A stretch of DNA of 64,000 nucleotides from Chromatiaceae bacterium (lineage in GTDB: Bacteria > Pseudomonadota > Gammaproteobacteria > Chromatiales > Chromatiaceae): the NCBI GenBank assembly GCA_016714645.1, contig JADKCI010000002.1:682001-746000 (forward strand), given 5' to 3'. The position numbers were made by a program, and so were the translations under genes. This document shows, in pieces, positions 7,818-16,811 of the stretch (position 1 is its first letter; each line of letters starts with the position of its first letter). The notes under the pieces were generated by a model. It saw only the letters and a list, made by a program, of their open reading frames with translations, did no database searches and was not told where the DNA came from.

Positions 7818-8320
7818 CTGCCGAGGAACTGCACCAGAACCTGATCGCGGCGGGCTTCACCTTGCGGGCCGAGGGCGGGGTGCTGCGGGTTTCGCCGGCT
7901 TCCCGAGTCGGTCAGGGGCTCCAACGCCTGATCCGCCAGCACAAGGCCCACCTGCTGCACCTGGTCACCCAGCCCGAGCCCCCAGCCCTCACCGTCGAGG
8001 AGATCGCGGACATCGCGGAGGCCATCGAGGAGAGGAGCGCGATCCGGGAATTCGACGCGGGCGAGGATCGCCAGACCGCCGAGGCCAAGGCCACCAGCGC
8101 GATGAAGGTTTTTCGTCTGCTGGTTGCGATGGGCGAAGGCGAGGAACCGAAGTGGGTGGTCATGCTCGCCCCCGGCGCTGATCTGATCGAGGCAGAGTGG
8201 AGCGCCCGTCTGAAATTCCCCGGGCGCCTGCTGGCCATCCTGCAGCACGACATCTTGCCGGCCTCCGAGGCCGATGCCACCACCCCAATTCTTATCACCA
8301 ACGACAGGACGCAGAGATGA
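7814..8320 (+). CDS. Phage-type protein with TubC-like N-terminal domain
   Basis: A 168-residue protein. The first 55 residues (EELHQNLIAAGFTLRAEGG, RLIRQHKAHLLHL) resemble the small TubC N-terminal docking fold. That fold is common in phage and island proteins next to primases, where its role is not known. The rest is acidic and uncharacterised, possibly an alpha/beta domain. It overlaps the helicase by ATGA and the next gene by four bases, so it belongs to the same polycistronic unit. Function unknown. Confidence 0.7.
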   Translation: MTAEELHQNLIAAGFTLRAEGGVLRVSPASRVGQGLQRLIRQHKAHLLHLVTQPEPPALTVEEIADIAEAIEERSAIREFDAGEDRQTAEAKATSAMKVFRLLVAMGEGEEPKWVVMLAPGADLIEAEWSARLKFPGRLLAILQHDILPASEADATTPILITNDRTQR

Positions 8321-8511
8321 CCGCTGACATCACCACCAGCCGTGCCACCACACTACGGGACCAGTTCGCCATGTCGGCCCTCGCCGGGATGTTGGCGGGC
8401 GATCCCAACTATCCGCCGACTTGGGAGGAGGCCGCAGCCGCTGCCTACCTCGCCGCCGACGCCATGCTCGCCGCCCGTACACCCCAGCGGCGGACGACGC
8501 AGCGTGACTGA
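8317..8511 (+). CDS. Small phage-type protein
   Basis: A 64-residue protein. The pattern TLRDQFAMSALAGMLA...AAAAAYLAADAMLAAR is common in small phage proteins from early operons, where its function is unknown. The start ATG at 8317 overlaps the previous stop (ATGA), and its own stop lies inside the start of the next gene. A longer upstream extension of the frame runs inside the preceding gene and is not credible. Confidence 0.7.
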   Translation: MTADITTSRATTLRDQFAMSALAGMLAGDPNYPPTWEEAAAAAYLAADAMLAARTPQRRTTQRD

Positions 8512-8746
8512 TTACCCCGTGAAGGTTCTGGGTGGGCTGCCGTGCCTTGCGCGGGTTACCCACTACGCCCCCTTCCGCCCCGCCACCTGGTCCGCCCCCG
8601 CCGAGGGTCACGAGGTCGAGTTCGAGATTCTGGATCGCAGAGGCATGCCGGCGCCGTGGCTTGAGCGGCGACTGACGCCGCAGGACTTGGCAGAGATTGA
8701 AGGCGAGTTGTTGACGCGATGTTTTACAGATTGGAGCGAGAGATGA
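8504..8746 (+). CDS. Small phage-type protein, GTG start
   Basis: An 80-residue protein of unknown function. The end (RRGMPAPWLERRLTPQDLAEIE) is a recurrent motif of small phage early-operon proteins. The GTG at 8504 is chosen because it overlaps the upstream stop, as all neighbours do. The frame stays open farther upstream but only across the previous gene. It overlaps the nuclease gene by ATGA. No catalytic motif is visible. Confidence 0.6.
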   Translation: MTDYPVKVLGGLPCLARVTHYAPFRPATWSAPAEGHEVEFEILDRRGMPAPWLERRLTPQDLAEIEGELLTRCFTDWSER

Positions 8747-9738
8747 GTACGAGAGCGCAATTCCTGGCCGAGCGCCTGACCTGTTTGGGCGGGTCGGACA
8801 TCGGTGTCATTGTCGGGGTGAATCGTTGGAAAACCCCCTTCCAGTTGTGGGCGGAAAAGACGGGGCGCCGCGTGGATGACGCCGACAGCTTGCCGATGCG
8901 GTTCGGGACCCATAACGAGGTGTTTGTCGCCAGCGAATACACCAAGGCCACCGGGCGCCGGGTCGAGCGGTTTAACGCCATGCTGCGCCACCCGACCGCG
9001 CCGATTGGGGGGCACATCGACCGGCTGGTGATCCCCGAGGGTAAATCCCGCGCCGCCGTGCGGGGCCGGATCGTGACCGACCGGGGCTTAGAGTGCAAGA
9101 CCGCTTCCGCTTATGCCTTGGGTCGGGATTCGGAGTGGGGGCCGGATGGAAGCGATCAGGTTCCAGAATCCTACCTGCTTCAAACCGCCACCTACCAGGC
9201 CCTCACCGGCTGCCCCTTTTGGGACCTGGCCGCCCTCATCGGCAATGCCGAGTTGCGCGTCTATGAACTGCGCCGTGACTTGGAACTGGAGGAGGGTGTC
9301 ATCGAGATCGCATCGAAATGGTGGCGCGACCATGTGGTCGCGGATGTGCCCCCCGACCCGGTAACCGAGGCCGAGGCGCGGCAACGGTGGCAACGGCACG
9401 AGGCAGGTAGGCTCCTGGAACTGGACGCCGACGGCGCCGCCTTGGTGAGCGCCTTCGCCGCCGCCAAGGCCAAGGTGACTGCTGCCGAGGCTGAGGTGCA
9501 GGGTATCAAGGATCGACTGATCCCCCTGCTGGCGGACGCGGACGGGGTGACCTACCAGGGCGCTCCTCTCGCCACTTACCGGGCGAACAAAGCAAGCGTC
9601 CTCGTCGATTGGCGGGGGCTCTCCTCGCGGTTGATCGAGGACCTGGATGAAGAAACCCGCGCCGTTTGGCTACAGGATTTTACCGAAACCCGACCCGGCC
9701 CGCGTGTGCTGCGCTTGGCCCGTAACCTGGAGGCTTGA
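8743..9738 (+). CDS. YqaJ-type viral recombinase nuclease (exonuclease)
   Basis: A 331-residue member of the YqaJ/lambda-exonuclease family. It opens with the typical LTCLGGSDIGVIVGVNRWKT and FQLWAEKTGR, then HNEVFVASEY (active-site Glu region), GGHIDRLV (Asp) and LECKTASAY (Glu-x-Lys), completing a PD-(D/E)xK site. The C-terminal third is a helical AKAKVTAAEAEVQGIKDRL segment found in phage-type members. Such nucleases resect DNA ends and hand single strands to the adjacent RecT/Bet protein. ATG 8743 overlaps the previous stop. Confidence 0.9.
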   Translation: MSTRAQFLAERLTCLGGSDIGVIVGVNRWKTPFQLWAEKTGRRVDDADSLPMRFGTHNEVFVASEYTKATGRRVERFNAMLRHPTAPIGGHIDRLVIPEGKSRAAVRGRIVTDRGLECKTASAYALGRDSEWGPDGSDQVPESYLLQTATYQALTGCPFWDLAALIGNAELRVYELRRDLELEEGVIEIASKWWRDHVVADVPPDPVTEAEARQRWQRHEAGRLLELDADGAALVSAFAAAKAKVTAAEAEVQGIKDRLIPLLADADGVTYQGAPLATYRANKASVLVDWRGLSSRLIEDLDEETRAVWLQDFTETRPGPRVLRLARNLEA

Positions 9739-9743
9739 GCATC

Positions 9744-10667
9744 ATGACGACGAACAACGCAACAACCGCGCTGGCGGTCATCACCGACAAGCTCGCCGCC
9801 CGGTTCAGCCTGGGTGACGCGGTGGGCGCCGACCTGGTGCAGACTTTGAAGCAGACGGCCTTTAGGGGCCCCGTGTCCGATGCGCAGATGACCGCCCTGC
9901 TGGTGGTTGCCAGTCAGCACGGGCTCAACCCCTGGACCCGGGAAATCTACGCCTTCCCGGATCGCCAGAACGGTATCGTCCCCGTGGTCGGGGTGGACGG
10001 CTGGGCGCGGATCATTAACGAGCACCCGATGTTCGACGGCATGGACTTTGAACAGGATAGCGAGTCCTGTACCTGCATCATCCACCGTAAGGACCGCGCC
10101 CACCCGGCCAAGGTGACGGAGTGGCTGGCGGAGTGTCGCCGCAATACCCAGCCCTGGCAGTCGCACCCGCGCCGGATGTTGAGACATAAGGCCATGATTC
10201 AAGCCGCCCGGCTGGCCTTCGGTTACGGCGGCATCTTCGACCCGGACGAAGCGGAGCGGATCGTCGAGCGCGAGATGGGGCCGGCTGAAGTAGTGACGGA
10301 CCCCGCGCTGTCGCGTACCGAGTCCCTCAAGGCCAAGCTGGCGGGGCGGCTGCGGCCCCGGGAGGCTATCGCGGAGGCCGAGGTATTGCCCCCGGTCGGT
10401 AGCGCCCTCACGGCCCGGCTGGCGGCGCTGGGGATCCCGGTCCAGCGGTCCCGGGCTGCGGTCATGCGCCGGTTTCCCGTGCGCTATGAAGCGGTGGCGG
10501 CCATCGACCTAGATGCCTTGGACGAGGATGTGGCGGCATGGGTGGAGAGCCAGCTTCCCCGTTGGGCCGAAGCGGTGCAGGCGGAGACGCCACCACCAGC
10601 CCCCGGTACGGTGGACGGGAGCGGTGCTGATTGGGGTGACGGCTTCGGCGGCGAGGTGGCGGTATGA
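9744..10667 (+). CDS. bet: RecT/Bet-family single-strand annealing protein
   Basis: A 307-residue protein with the Bet family core at about residues 20-150: LVQTLKQTAFRG, QMTALLVVASQHGLNPWTREIYAF, VVGVDGWARIINEHP and RRMLRHKAMIQAARLAFGYGGI. It anneals complementary strands during phage-type recombination or recombination-dependent replication. The ATG at 9744 has GGAGG ten bases upstream; a TTG at 9735 would instead overlap the nuclease stop. Its C-terminal half is less conserved and may bind a host single-strand-binding protein. Directly downstream of the YqaJ nuclease, it completes a two-component recombination system. Confidence 0.92.
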   Translation: MTTNNATTALAVITDKLAARFSLGDAVGADLVQTLKQTAFRGPVSDAQMTALLVVASQHGLNPWTREIYAFPDRQNGIVPVVGVDGWARIINEHPMFDGMDFEQDSESCTCIIHRKDRAHPAKVTEWLAECRRNTQPWQSHPRRMLRHKAMIQAARLAFGYGGIFDPDEAERIVEREMGPAEVVTDPALSRTESLKAKLAGRLRPREAIAEAEVLPPVGSALTARLAALGIPVQRSRAAVMRRFPVRYEAVAAIDLDALDEDVAAWVESQLPRWAEAVQAETPPPAPGTVDGSGADWGDGFGGEVAV

Positions 10668-11371
10668 GTGCACTACGTCTGGTGGAAACCCGTGGCCAGC
10701 AAGCCTGGACGACGAGTGAGATCGTGGCCGCGGGGTGTGAACTGTCCCATCGCGTCGTGATCCGCCTGGTCCGCAAGTATCGAGCGGACTTTGAGGAGCT
10801 GGGCCGTCTGAACTTTGAAAGTTCAAAGGGTGAGGCGCTGCCGCAAGGTGGGTACGCCAAACCCACCGAGTACGCCGTCCTCAGCGAAGATCATGCGACC
10901 TACCTGATAACGCTCTTCAGGAACTCGCCCATCGTGCGCCGCTTCAAGCTGGCACTGGTCAAGGCATTCCGTCGCGCCCTGAACCAGATCAGCCGGGATT
11001 TCGCCAGCCCACCGCGCCGGAACATCCTGACCGCCAAGCGCCAGGCTAACCGGCCCATGCTTGACGCCCTGGTGGAAGCCCGGGAGGAAGCAGGCAAGAC
11101 GACGGACGAACGGCATTTTATGTGCGAGTCCCGGCTGTGCAACTGGGCCTTGACCGGGCGGTTCGAGAAGCTGGACGAGCGGACCCTGGGCAACGCCGAT
11201 GCTGTCTTGCTGGAGCAGGTTCGGGATCGGAATCGCTCGCTGCTGGTCGCTGGCCTGGATTACGCCAGCCGCAAGGACCGGCTCCGCGCCTTCGCGCTGC
11301 GTCAACGGACGCGGTTGATCGCGGCGGGCGCGGATGCGCAGTCAACGCGGGTAAAACGCCTTGCTGGATAA
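10664..11371 (+). CDS. Rha-family phage regulatory protein
   Basis: A 235-residue protein. Residues about 15-110 fit the Rha (phage regulator) domain: TTSEIVAAGCELSHRVVIRLVRKYRADFEELGRL, then FES, then KPTEYAVLSEDHATYLITLFRN. The remaining part is basic and helical (RRALNQISRDF, RQRTRLIAA). Rha proteins are phage regulators known to interfere with infection in some hosts. It overlaps the RecT/Bet gene by ATGA. A 60-bp gap with a micro-ORF follows. Confidence 0.75.
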   Translation: MSALRLVETRGQQAWTTSEIVAAGCELSHRVVIRLVRKYRADFEELGRLNFESSKGEALPQGGYAKPTEYAVLSEDHATYLITLFRNSPIVRRFKLALVKAFRRALNQISRDFASPPRRNILTAKRQANRPMLDALVEAREEAGKTTDERHFMCESRLCNWALTGRFEKLDERTLGNADAVLLEQVRDRNRSLLVAGLDYASRKDRLRAFALRQRTRLIAAGADAQSTRVKRLAG

Positions 11372-11396
11372 GGTTTACCGGGTGGGAGGTGATAAT

Positions 11397-11435
11397 ATGA
11401 CCACCGTGGTTAGGGTTGCGGGGCGCTGGACATGA
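11397..11435 (+). CDS. 12-codon micro-ORF leading into the resolvase gene
   Basis: ATG at 11397 has a strong ribosome-binding site (GGGAGGTG) and encodes only 12 residues (MTTVVRVAGRWT). Its TGA overlaps the ATG of the RuvC-like gene (ATGA), which has no ribosome-binding site of its own. It therefore probably serves as a translational coupler. Whether the peptide itself does anything is unknown. Confidence 0.45.
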   Translation: MTTVVRVAGRWT

Positions 11436-11917
11436 TTCTTGGTATTGATCCGGGCCTGGATGGCGCCCTGGTGCTGCTGGATGACGACGGCGAGCAGATT
11501 GCCCTGCTGGCGGATATGCCGACGACGGCGAACGGGCAGGGCAAGCGGGCGGTGAATGGTCCTCTGCTGGCGGATGTGGTCCGGGAGGCCCTCGCCGCCA
11601 GTGACGTAGCGGGGACGCGGCTGGAAGCGGTAGTCGAGGCGGTCGGAGCCCGTCCGGGGCAGGGGGTGACATCTATGTTCTCCTTCGGCCAGAGCTTCGG
11701 GACCCTGCTGGGGGTCCTGGCGGCACTCGGTGTTCGTCATCGACTGGTGACGCCCGCCGCCTGGAAACGTCAGGCCAAGCTGACGGGCCAGGACAAGGAC
11801 GCGGCCCGGCAACTGGCTCTGCGCTTGTGGCCGGAGCGGTCGGGGGACTTCCAGCGCAAGGGCGATGTGGGTCGGGCGGATGCGAGTCTGATCGCGTTCT
11901 TTGGGCGGCTGGCCTGA
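11432..11917 (+). CDS. RuvC-like Holliday junction resolvase (phage type)
   Basis: A 161-residue protein with the RNase H-like fold of RuvC. It opens with MILGIDPGLDGALVLLD (first catalytic Asp), has a second acidic residue in VVEAVGARPGQGVTSMFSFG, and ends with the C-terminal acidic cluster KGDVGRADASLIAFF. It resembles the compact phage resolvases rather than chromosomal RuvC. It would resolve branched intermediates made by the YqaJ/RecT pair and clear concatemeric DNA. Translation probably depends on the upstream micro-ORF. Confidence 0.85.
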   Translation: MILGIDPGLDGALVLLDDDGEQIALLADMPTTANGQGKRAVNGPLLADVVREALAASDVAGTRLEAVVEAVGARPGQGVTSMFSFGQSFGTLLGVLAALGVRHRLVTPAAWKRQAKLTGQDKDAARQLALRLWPERSGDFQRKGDVGRADASLIAFFGRLA

Positions 11918-11953
11918 TCCTGACCGGAACAGGAAAGATCAAAGGGGGGGGCG

Positions 11954-12367
11954 ATGGCACGATTCAAGCCTGGCCAGTCCGGGAATCCGGCAGGAAGGCC
12001 GAAGGGCGATGTGACCCAGTACAAGCTGCGGGCGGCACTCGGAGCTGACCTGGAGCAAATCATCGCCGTGGTCAGGGATCGGGCGTTGGCGGGGGACATG
12101 GGCGCGGTGCGGCTGATCCTGGATCGCACCATCGGCCCCATTCGCGCCACCGATTCGCCCGTGGTCCTGCCCTTGACCGGCACCCCGGGCGAGGACGCCC
12201 GGACCATCGCCCAAGCGGCAGGCCGAGGGGAAATATCTCCTGGCACGGCGCAACAACTGATGGGCGCCGTTGCCTCTCAGGCTCGGGTGCTGGAAACGGC
12301 GGAACTGCTGGCCCGCATCGAGGCCCTGGAGGCCGGCCTTGCCGTCCCTGCTGCACAGGCGTCTTGA
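11954..12367 (+). CDS. DUF5681-type phage protein
   Basis: A 137-residue protein that begins with FKPGQSGNPAGRPKGD, the hallmark of DUF5681 proteins found in phages and islands, often near terminase genes. The rest is helical and Ala-rich (QAAGRGEISPGTAQQLM). A run of Gs (AAAGGGGGGGG) gives a strong ribosome-binding site. A terminase small-subunit role has been considered for relatives, but here no large terminase is adjacent, so no function is claimed. Confidence 0.8.
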   Translation: MARFKPGQSGNPAGRPKGDVTQYKLRAALGADLEQIIAVVRDRALAGDMGAVRLILDRTIGPIRATDSPVVLPLTGTPGEDARTIAQAAGRGEISPGTAQQLMGAVASQARVLETAELLARIEALEAGLAVPAAQAS

Positions 12368-12536
12368 CGCCCTGGAGGCGAGCATGGGGGCTGGGGTTAG
12401 CCTGGCCATCGGTAAGACTTGCCTCCTCTGCGGCGCCCATGTCGCCCTGGACGATGCTGCACCCTGCCCGGATCATCGACCCTTGCGGGAAGCGACCCAG
12501 ACGCTCATCGTGACCTTCGTTGCCCCGGATGCCTGA
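12339..12536 (+). CDS. Small hypothetical protein with CxxC / CPDH zinc motif
   Basis: A 65-residue candidate gene. A TTG at 12339 follows GGAGG by five bases and overlaps the previous gene by 29 bases. The product reads PSLLHRRLDALEAS, then a small Cys-rich unit (CLLCG...CPDH) that could bind zinc. An ATG at 12384 would give a 50-residue version. Its stop overlaps the start of the next gene, as is usual in this element. Function unknown. Confidence 0.5.
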   Translation: MPSLLHRRLDALEASMGAGVSLAIGKTCLLCGAHVALDDAAPCPDHRPLREATQTLIVTFVAPDA

Positions 12537-12891
12537 CGCCATCACTCGCCGCGCCGTGCTGAACGCCTTCCAGGAGTTGCCTGAGGGGGTTGGCATCACA
12601 ACGCTGGGCCTGGCCTGGCTGTGCGGCTGTCCGGGCGAGCATCGGGTGCGGGCGGCGGTGTCCTGGCTGTGTCTGGGGGGGCTGGTGGAGCTGGCGGGGG
12701 ATCATTGGCGCCGGGATTGTCGGGGTCGGGCCTATCGGGCGCGGCTGTATCGCTGGACGGGGCGGGCGGAAATTCGCCGGGTGGCTCAAGACCCGGAGGC
12801 CCGTCGGTTCGAGCGGGATCAAGCCAGCGACGACTGCGCCGCCCTGGCTCTGGCCTGGTTGTCTCGACCGCCACCGGGGCAAGTCCGCTGA
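12529..12891 (+). CDS. Hypothetical island protein, possible winged helix
   Basis: A 120-residue basic protein. The N-terminal 60 residues (AITRRAVLNAFQELPEGVGITTLGLAWLCG, HRVRAAVSWLCLGGLVEL) have the look of a winged-helix DNA-binding unit. The rest is Arg-rich (RRDCRGRAYRARLYRW). The ATG at 12529 overlaps the preceding TGA; a TTG nine bases earlier is possible. It is the last gene before a 370-bp gene-free stretch. Function unknown. Confidence 0.6.
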   Translation: MPDAITRRAVLNAFQELPEGVGITTLGLAWLCGCPGEHRVRAAVSWLCLGGLVELAGDHWRRDCRGRAYRARLYRWTGRAEIRRVAQDPEARRFERDQASDDCAALALAWLSRPPPGQVR

Positions 12892-13263
12892 ATCATCGGT
12901 CCCGTCAGAGGCCCTAGAAGGCCCGTGGCGCAATCGACCCGGTAAGCCATAGGCAGGCCGGGCTTAGCCCCCGCCCGTGTCGTGGTGACGGGCTGGTAAG
13001 GTGGTGACGCTATGACACCGACTGAAAGGCAAACGGAGGAACAACGTTAAACCCCGCCCATCGCGGGAGGTTGACACCCGCCAGACAACGGGGAGAAGAT
13101 GGAGCCGTCCGCCGGGAGACTGCGAATCCCCCGACGGCAAAGCCCGACCGCTTACACGGCCCGGCACCGGCAGGAATTATCATAGCCCATCCACGGGCAC
13201 CCTTGCGCATCCTGCCTCTACCGCCCCGAGCGGTCGGTCATCCATCTACCTGGAGACCGATCC
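12892..13263. other. Gene-free 372-bp region inside the element, with predicted hairpins
   Basis: No credible gene. GCCGTC (13104-13109) pairs with GACGGC (13133-13138), enclosing a further CGGGA/TCCCCG pairing. TTGACA at 13071-13076 could be a -35 element for the small genes downstream, though no good -10 follows. Such a long untranslated stretch is unusual in an otherwise overlapping operon and could hold a cis-acting site or a structured leader. Confidence 0.45.
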
Positions 13264-13503
13264 ATGACTACCGCCACTTCCCCCCTCGACAAGCCCCTCT
13301 GCCTGCTGGATGTTGTAAACGAGCTCGACGAACTCCTCCCGCAGCTTGAGTTTTGCGCCCATGGCATCGCCAAGACTGAGATAGGGACGGGCACCGGGGC
13401 CTGTTACATCCTGCTGGGTATTTACGACCGCCTGAAAGGCTTGAGAGCGGCGGCTTACCTGTCCGTCCGTAACGGACGAGATGAGGAGCCACGCCATGTC
13501 TGA
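13264..13503 (+). CDS. Small hypothetical island protein
   Basis: A 79-residue protein with a ribosome-binding site (CTGGAGA) before the ATG. The sequence looks helical (LLDVVNELDELLPQLEFC, YILLGIYDRLKGLRAA) with no catalytic or metal motif. It is the first gene after the gene-free stretch and overlaps the following gene by eight bases. Function unknown. Confidence 0.6.
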   Translation: MTTATSPLDKPLCLLDVVNELDELLPQLEFCAHGIAKTEIGTGTGACYILLGIYDRLKGLRAAAYLSVRNGRDEEPRHV

Positions 13504-13855
13504 GCCCATAACCCTGGATCGCGTTATCTCCCGTGCGGCCCGGAGTGTCGCCTTTCGTTACACCGAAGCCGCCCGGAAAGCGCCCGATGACCATCCCGCC
13601 TTGCTGGCCTACGGGACGCTGGCGCTGGGGGCGGCGATGATGTGCCAGGCTATCGACCGGGAGATGGGGGTATCAACGCCTGGTGGCCGGTTGCTGAGAA
13701 GCTGCGCCGAAACACTGCGTGTCCTCTCCCAGCAACCCGGCGACCATAGCCAGGCCATTGATGCCCTCCTCCTGCAGCTGATGGAATCGTTGTACGTCGA
13801 ACAGGGCTGGCCGCTGACTGACGAAGACGACGCCGAGGAGGTCACCCATGTCTGA
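13496..13855 (+). CDS. Small hypothetical island protein
   Basis: A 119-residue, probably all-helical protein (TLDRVISRAARSVAFRYTEAARK, LLAYGTLALGAAMMCQAI) with an acidic C-terminus (TDEDDAEEV). ATG 13496 has GAGGAG upstream and overlaps the preceding gene; 15 more bases upstream are open but less likely. The next tiny gene starts inside its end. No function can be assigned. Confidence 0.6.
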   Translation: MSEPITLDRVISRAARSVAFRYTEAARKAPDDHPALLAYGTLALGAAMMCQAIDREMGVSTPGGRLLRSCAETLRVLSQQPGDHSQAIDALLLQLMESLYVEQGWPLTDEDDAEEVTHV

Positions 13856-13934
13856 CACCCTCGCCCCACATGACCGAGCCTTTGCAGCTTGCAACACTTC
13901 AACCTACCAACACCACGACGGAGCAGGCGGATGA
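13848..13934 (+). CDS. 28-residue small ORF
   Basis: ATG 13848 overlaps the end of the upstream gene. The 28-residue frame (begins MSDTLAPHDRAF) closes with a TGA that overlaps the next ATG (ATGA at 13931). The overlap at both ends matches the operon's style and supports it as a translated coupling ORF. No similarity is recognised. Confidence 0.4.
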   Translation: MSDTLAPHDRAFAACNTSTYQHHDGAGG

Positions 13935-14152
13935 GTACCCTGGAGTTTCAGAGCGAGATCAAGCGCCATTGGAAGAAGTGGCTGCCGAAGAAGTGGCGGG
14001 CGCTGGTCGAGGCGGGGACGGTCGAGGAGGAGACGCTGGCCGTGGCGCAGATGGCGCAACAGGAGAAGCTGTCGCTGATGCAGGCGGGTTACCCGGAGAC
14101 GGCGGCGGACGAGGTGGTGAGGGCGGAATACATCCTCCTCAAGCCGGAGTAA
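13931..14152 (+). CDS. Small basic hypothetical protein, last gene of the element
   Basis: A 73-residue protein: a basic N-terminal half (SEIKRHWKKWLPKKWRALVEAG) and an acidic, helical remainder (TVEEETLAVAQMAQQEKLSL). The ATG overlaps the stop of the 28-residue ORF. It is followed after nine bases by a strong terminator, so it closes the long operon. Function unknown. Confidence 0.6.
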   Translation: MSTLEFQSEIKRHWKKWLPKKWRALVEAGTVEEETLAVAQMAQQEKLSLMQAGYPETAADEVVRAEYILLKPE

Positions 14153-14160
14153 CGGCCCGG

Positions 14161-14212
14161 AAGCCCCGCGTCAGACGGACGGGGGGTGGCCGCGGGAAGC
14201 GGGGTTTTTTTT
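14161..14212 (+). terminator. Rho-independent terminator of the element's operon
   Basis: AAGCCCCGC (14161-14169) pairs with GCGGGGTT (14199-14206), and an eight-T run follows (14205-14212). The loop is long and GC-rich, with room for an inner stem. It lies directly after the last co-directional gene. Confidence 0.75.
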
Positions 14213-14459
14213 GCCTCACGCCCTGGCTGGCCTTCCTTCTGGTCCATTCCGCCGCGCGCGCTATACCGGGACGCCCTGGAATTTCTCGCTACCCTCTAGG
14301 CGGGTAACGCCAAAGTCGCGTTACCAGAAAGCCCGGTCGCGGAAGCTGGCGGTCGGGGTGCAGGCCCGGGACGGCATCATCGGCGCCGCCTTCGATTGCT
14401 GGCGGCACGATCAGAACAAACCATGGTCCTGAAGGTCGGTCAGGGGCGGGTGCAAACTG

Positions 14460-14480
14460 GTCCGTCCCAATTCCGTCCCA
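14460..14480. repeat. Candidate integrase arm-site repeat, right copy
   Basis: Two TCCGTCCC octamers lie 11 bp apart, differing from the left copy (937-957) in one of 21 positions and in the same orientation. The copy lies 58 bases inside the right attachment repeat. Confidence 0.5.
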
Positions 14481-14494
14481 AGAGCCCTATAAAC

Positions 14495-14521
14495 ACAAAA
14501 GGCCAGAGGTTTAATCTGGCC
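14495..14521 (-). terminator. Rho-independent terminator of the tRNA-Ile gene
   Basis: On the minus strand GGCCAGA (14521-14515), a seven-base loop and TCTGGCC (14507-14501) form a perfect stem followed by TTTTG. It lies 17 bases beyond the CCA end of the tRNA. Since this lies within the integrated element, the island supplies the terminator of the host tRNA. Confidence 0.7.
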
Positions 14522-14537
14522 TAAGTGCTTGTTTTTA

Positions 14538-14613
<76 letters not shown>

Positions 14614-14637
14614 TGAAAGGGAGATGTCGTAGTTTGC

Positions 14638-16506
<1,869 letters not shown>

Positions 16507-16811
16507 GCGGGGCACCCTGGTTTTTGGGGGAGGCTAGAGGTTTTGGTCGCTCGGATGGGGCCAAAAAGACAGCCGGAAATCATAACAGAATCCGACTCAT
16601 CATCACCAACAAATATCATGGGCTAGGGGCCGGACAAGAGGTGGTGAAGGTGGAGGCATGGGTACGGCATCCGATGTACTCAAAATAGACGTTCGGGGCG
16701 ATTTTCCAAGTCTTCTGGCGAACTTGTTTTGCCGGGAGCATGATATCGGCCCTGCCGGGGGCAAGGGGCAGATCCTGGCGATGACGGATGCCGAGCCCTA
16801 CCGCTGCCGCG

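Larger units (their letters stand above)
14213..14537. other. Gene-free right end of the element, with operator-like and arm-site repeats
   Basis: No credible gene is seen in this stretch. It contains a perfect inverted repeat GGTAACGC/GCGTTACC (14303-14310, 14318-14325; 7-base spacer). The second double TCCGTCCC repeat (14460-14480) mirrors 937-957. The terminator of the tRNA gene also falls here. These are the expected contents of an attachment-site arm. Confidence 0.5.

Noticed and set aside
11954..12367. DUF5681 protein as small terminase subunit
   Set aside because: No large terminase, portal or cos/pac context was found, so the name is not supported.
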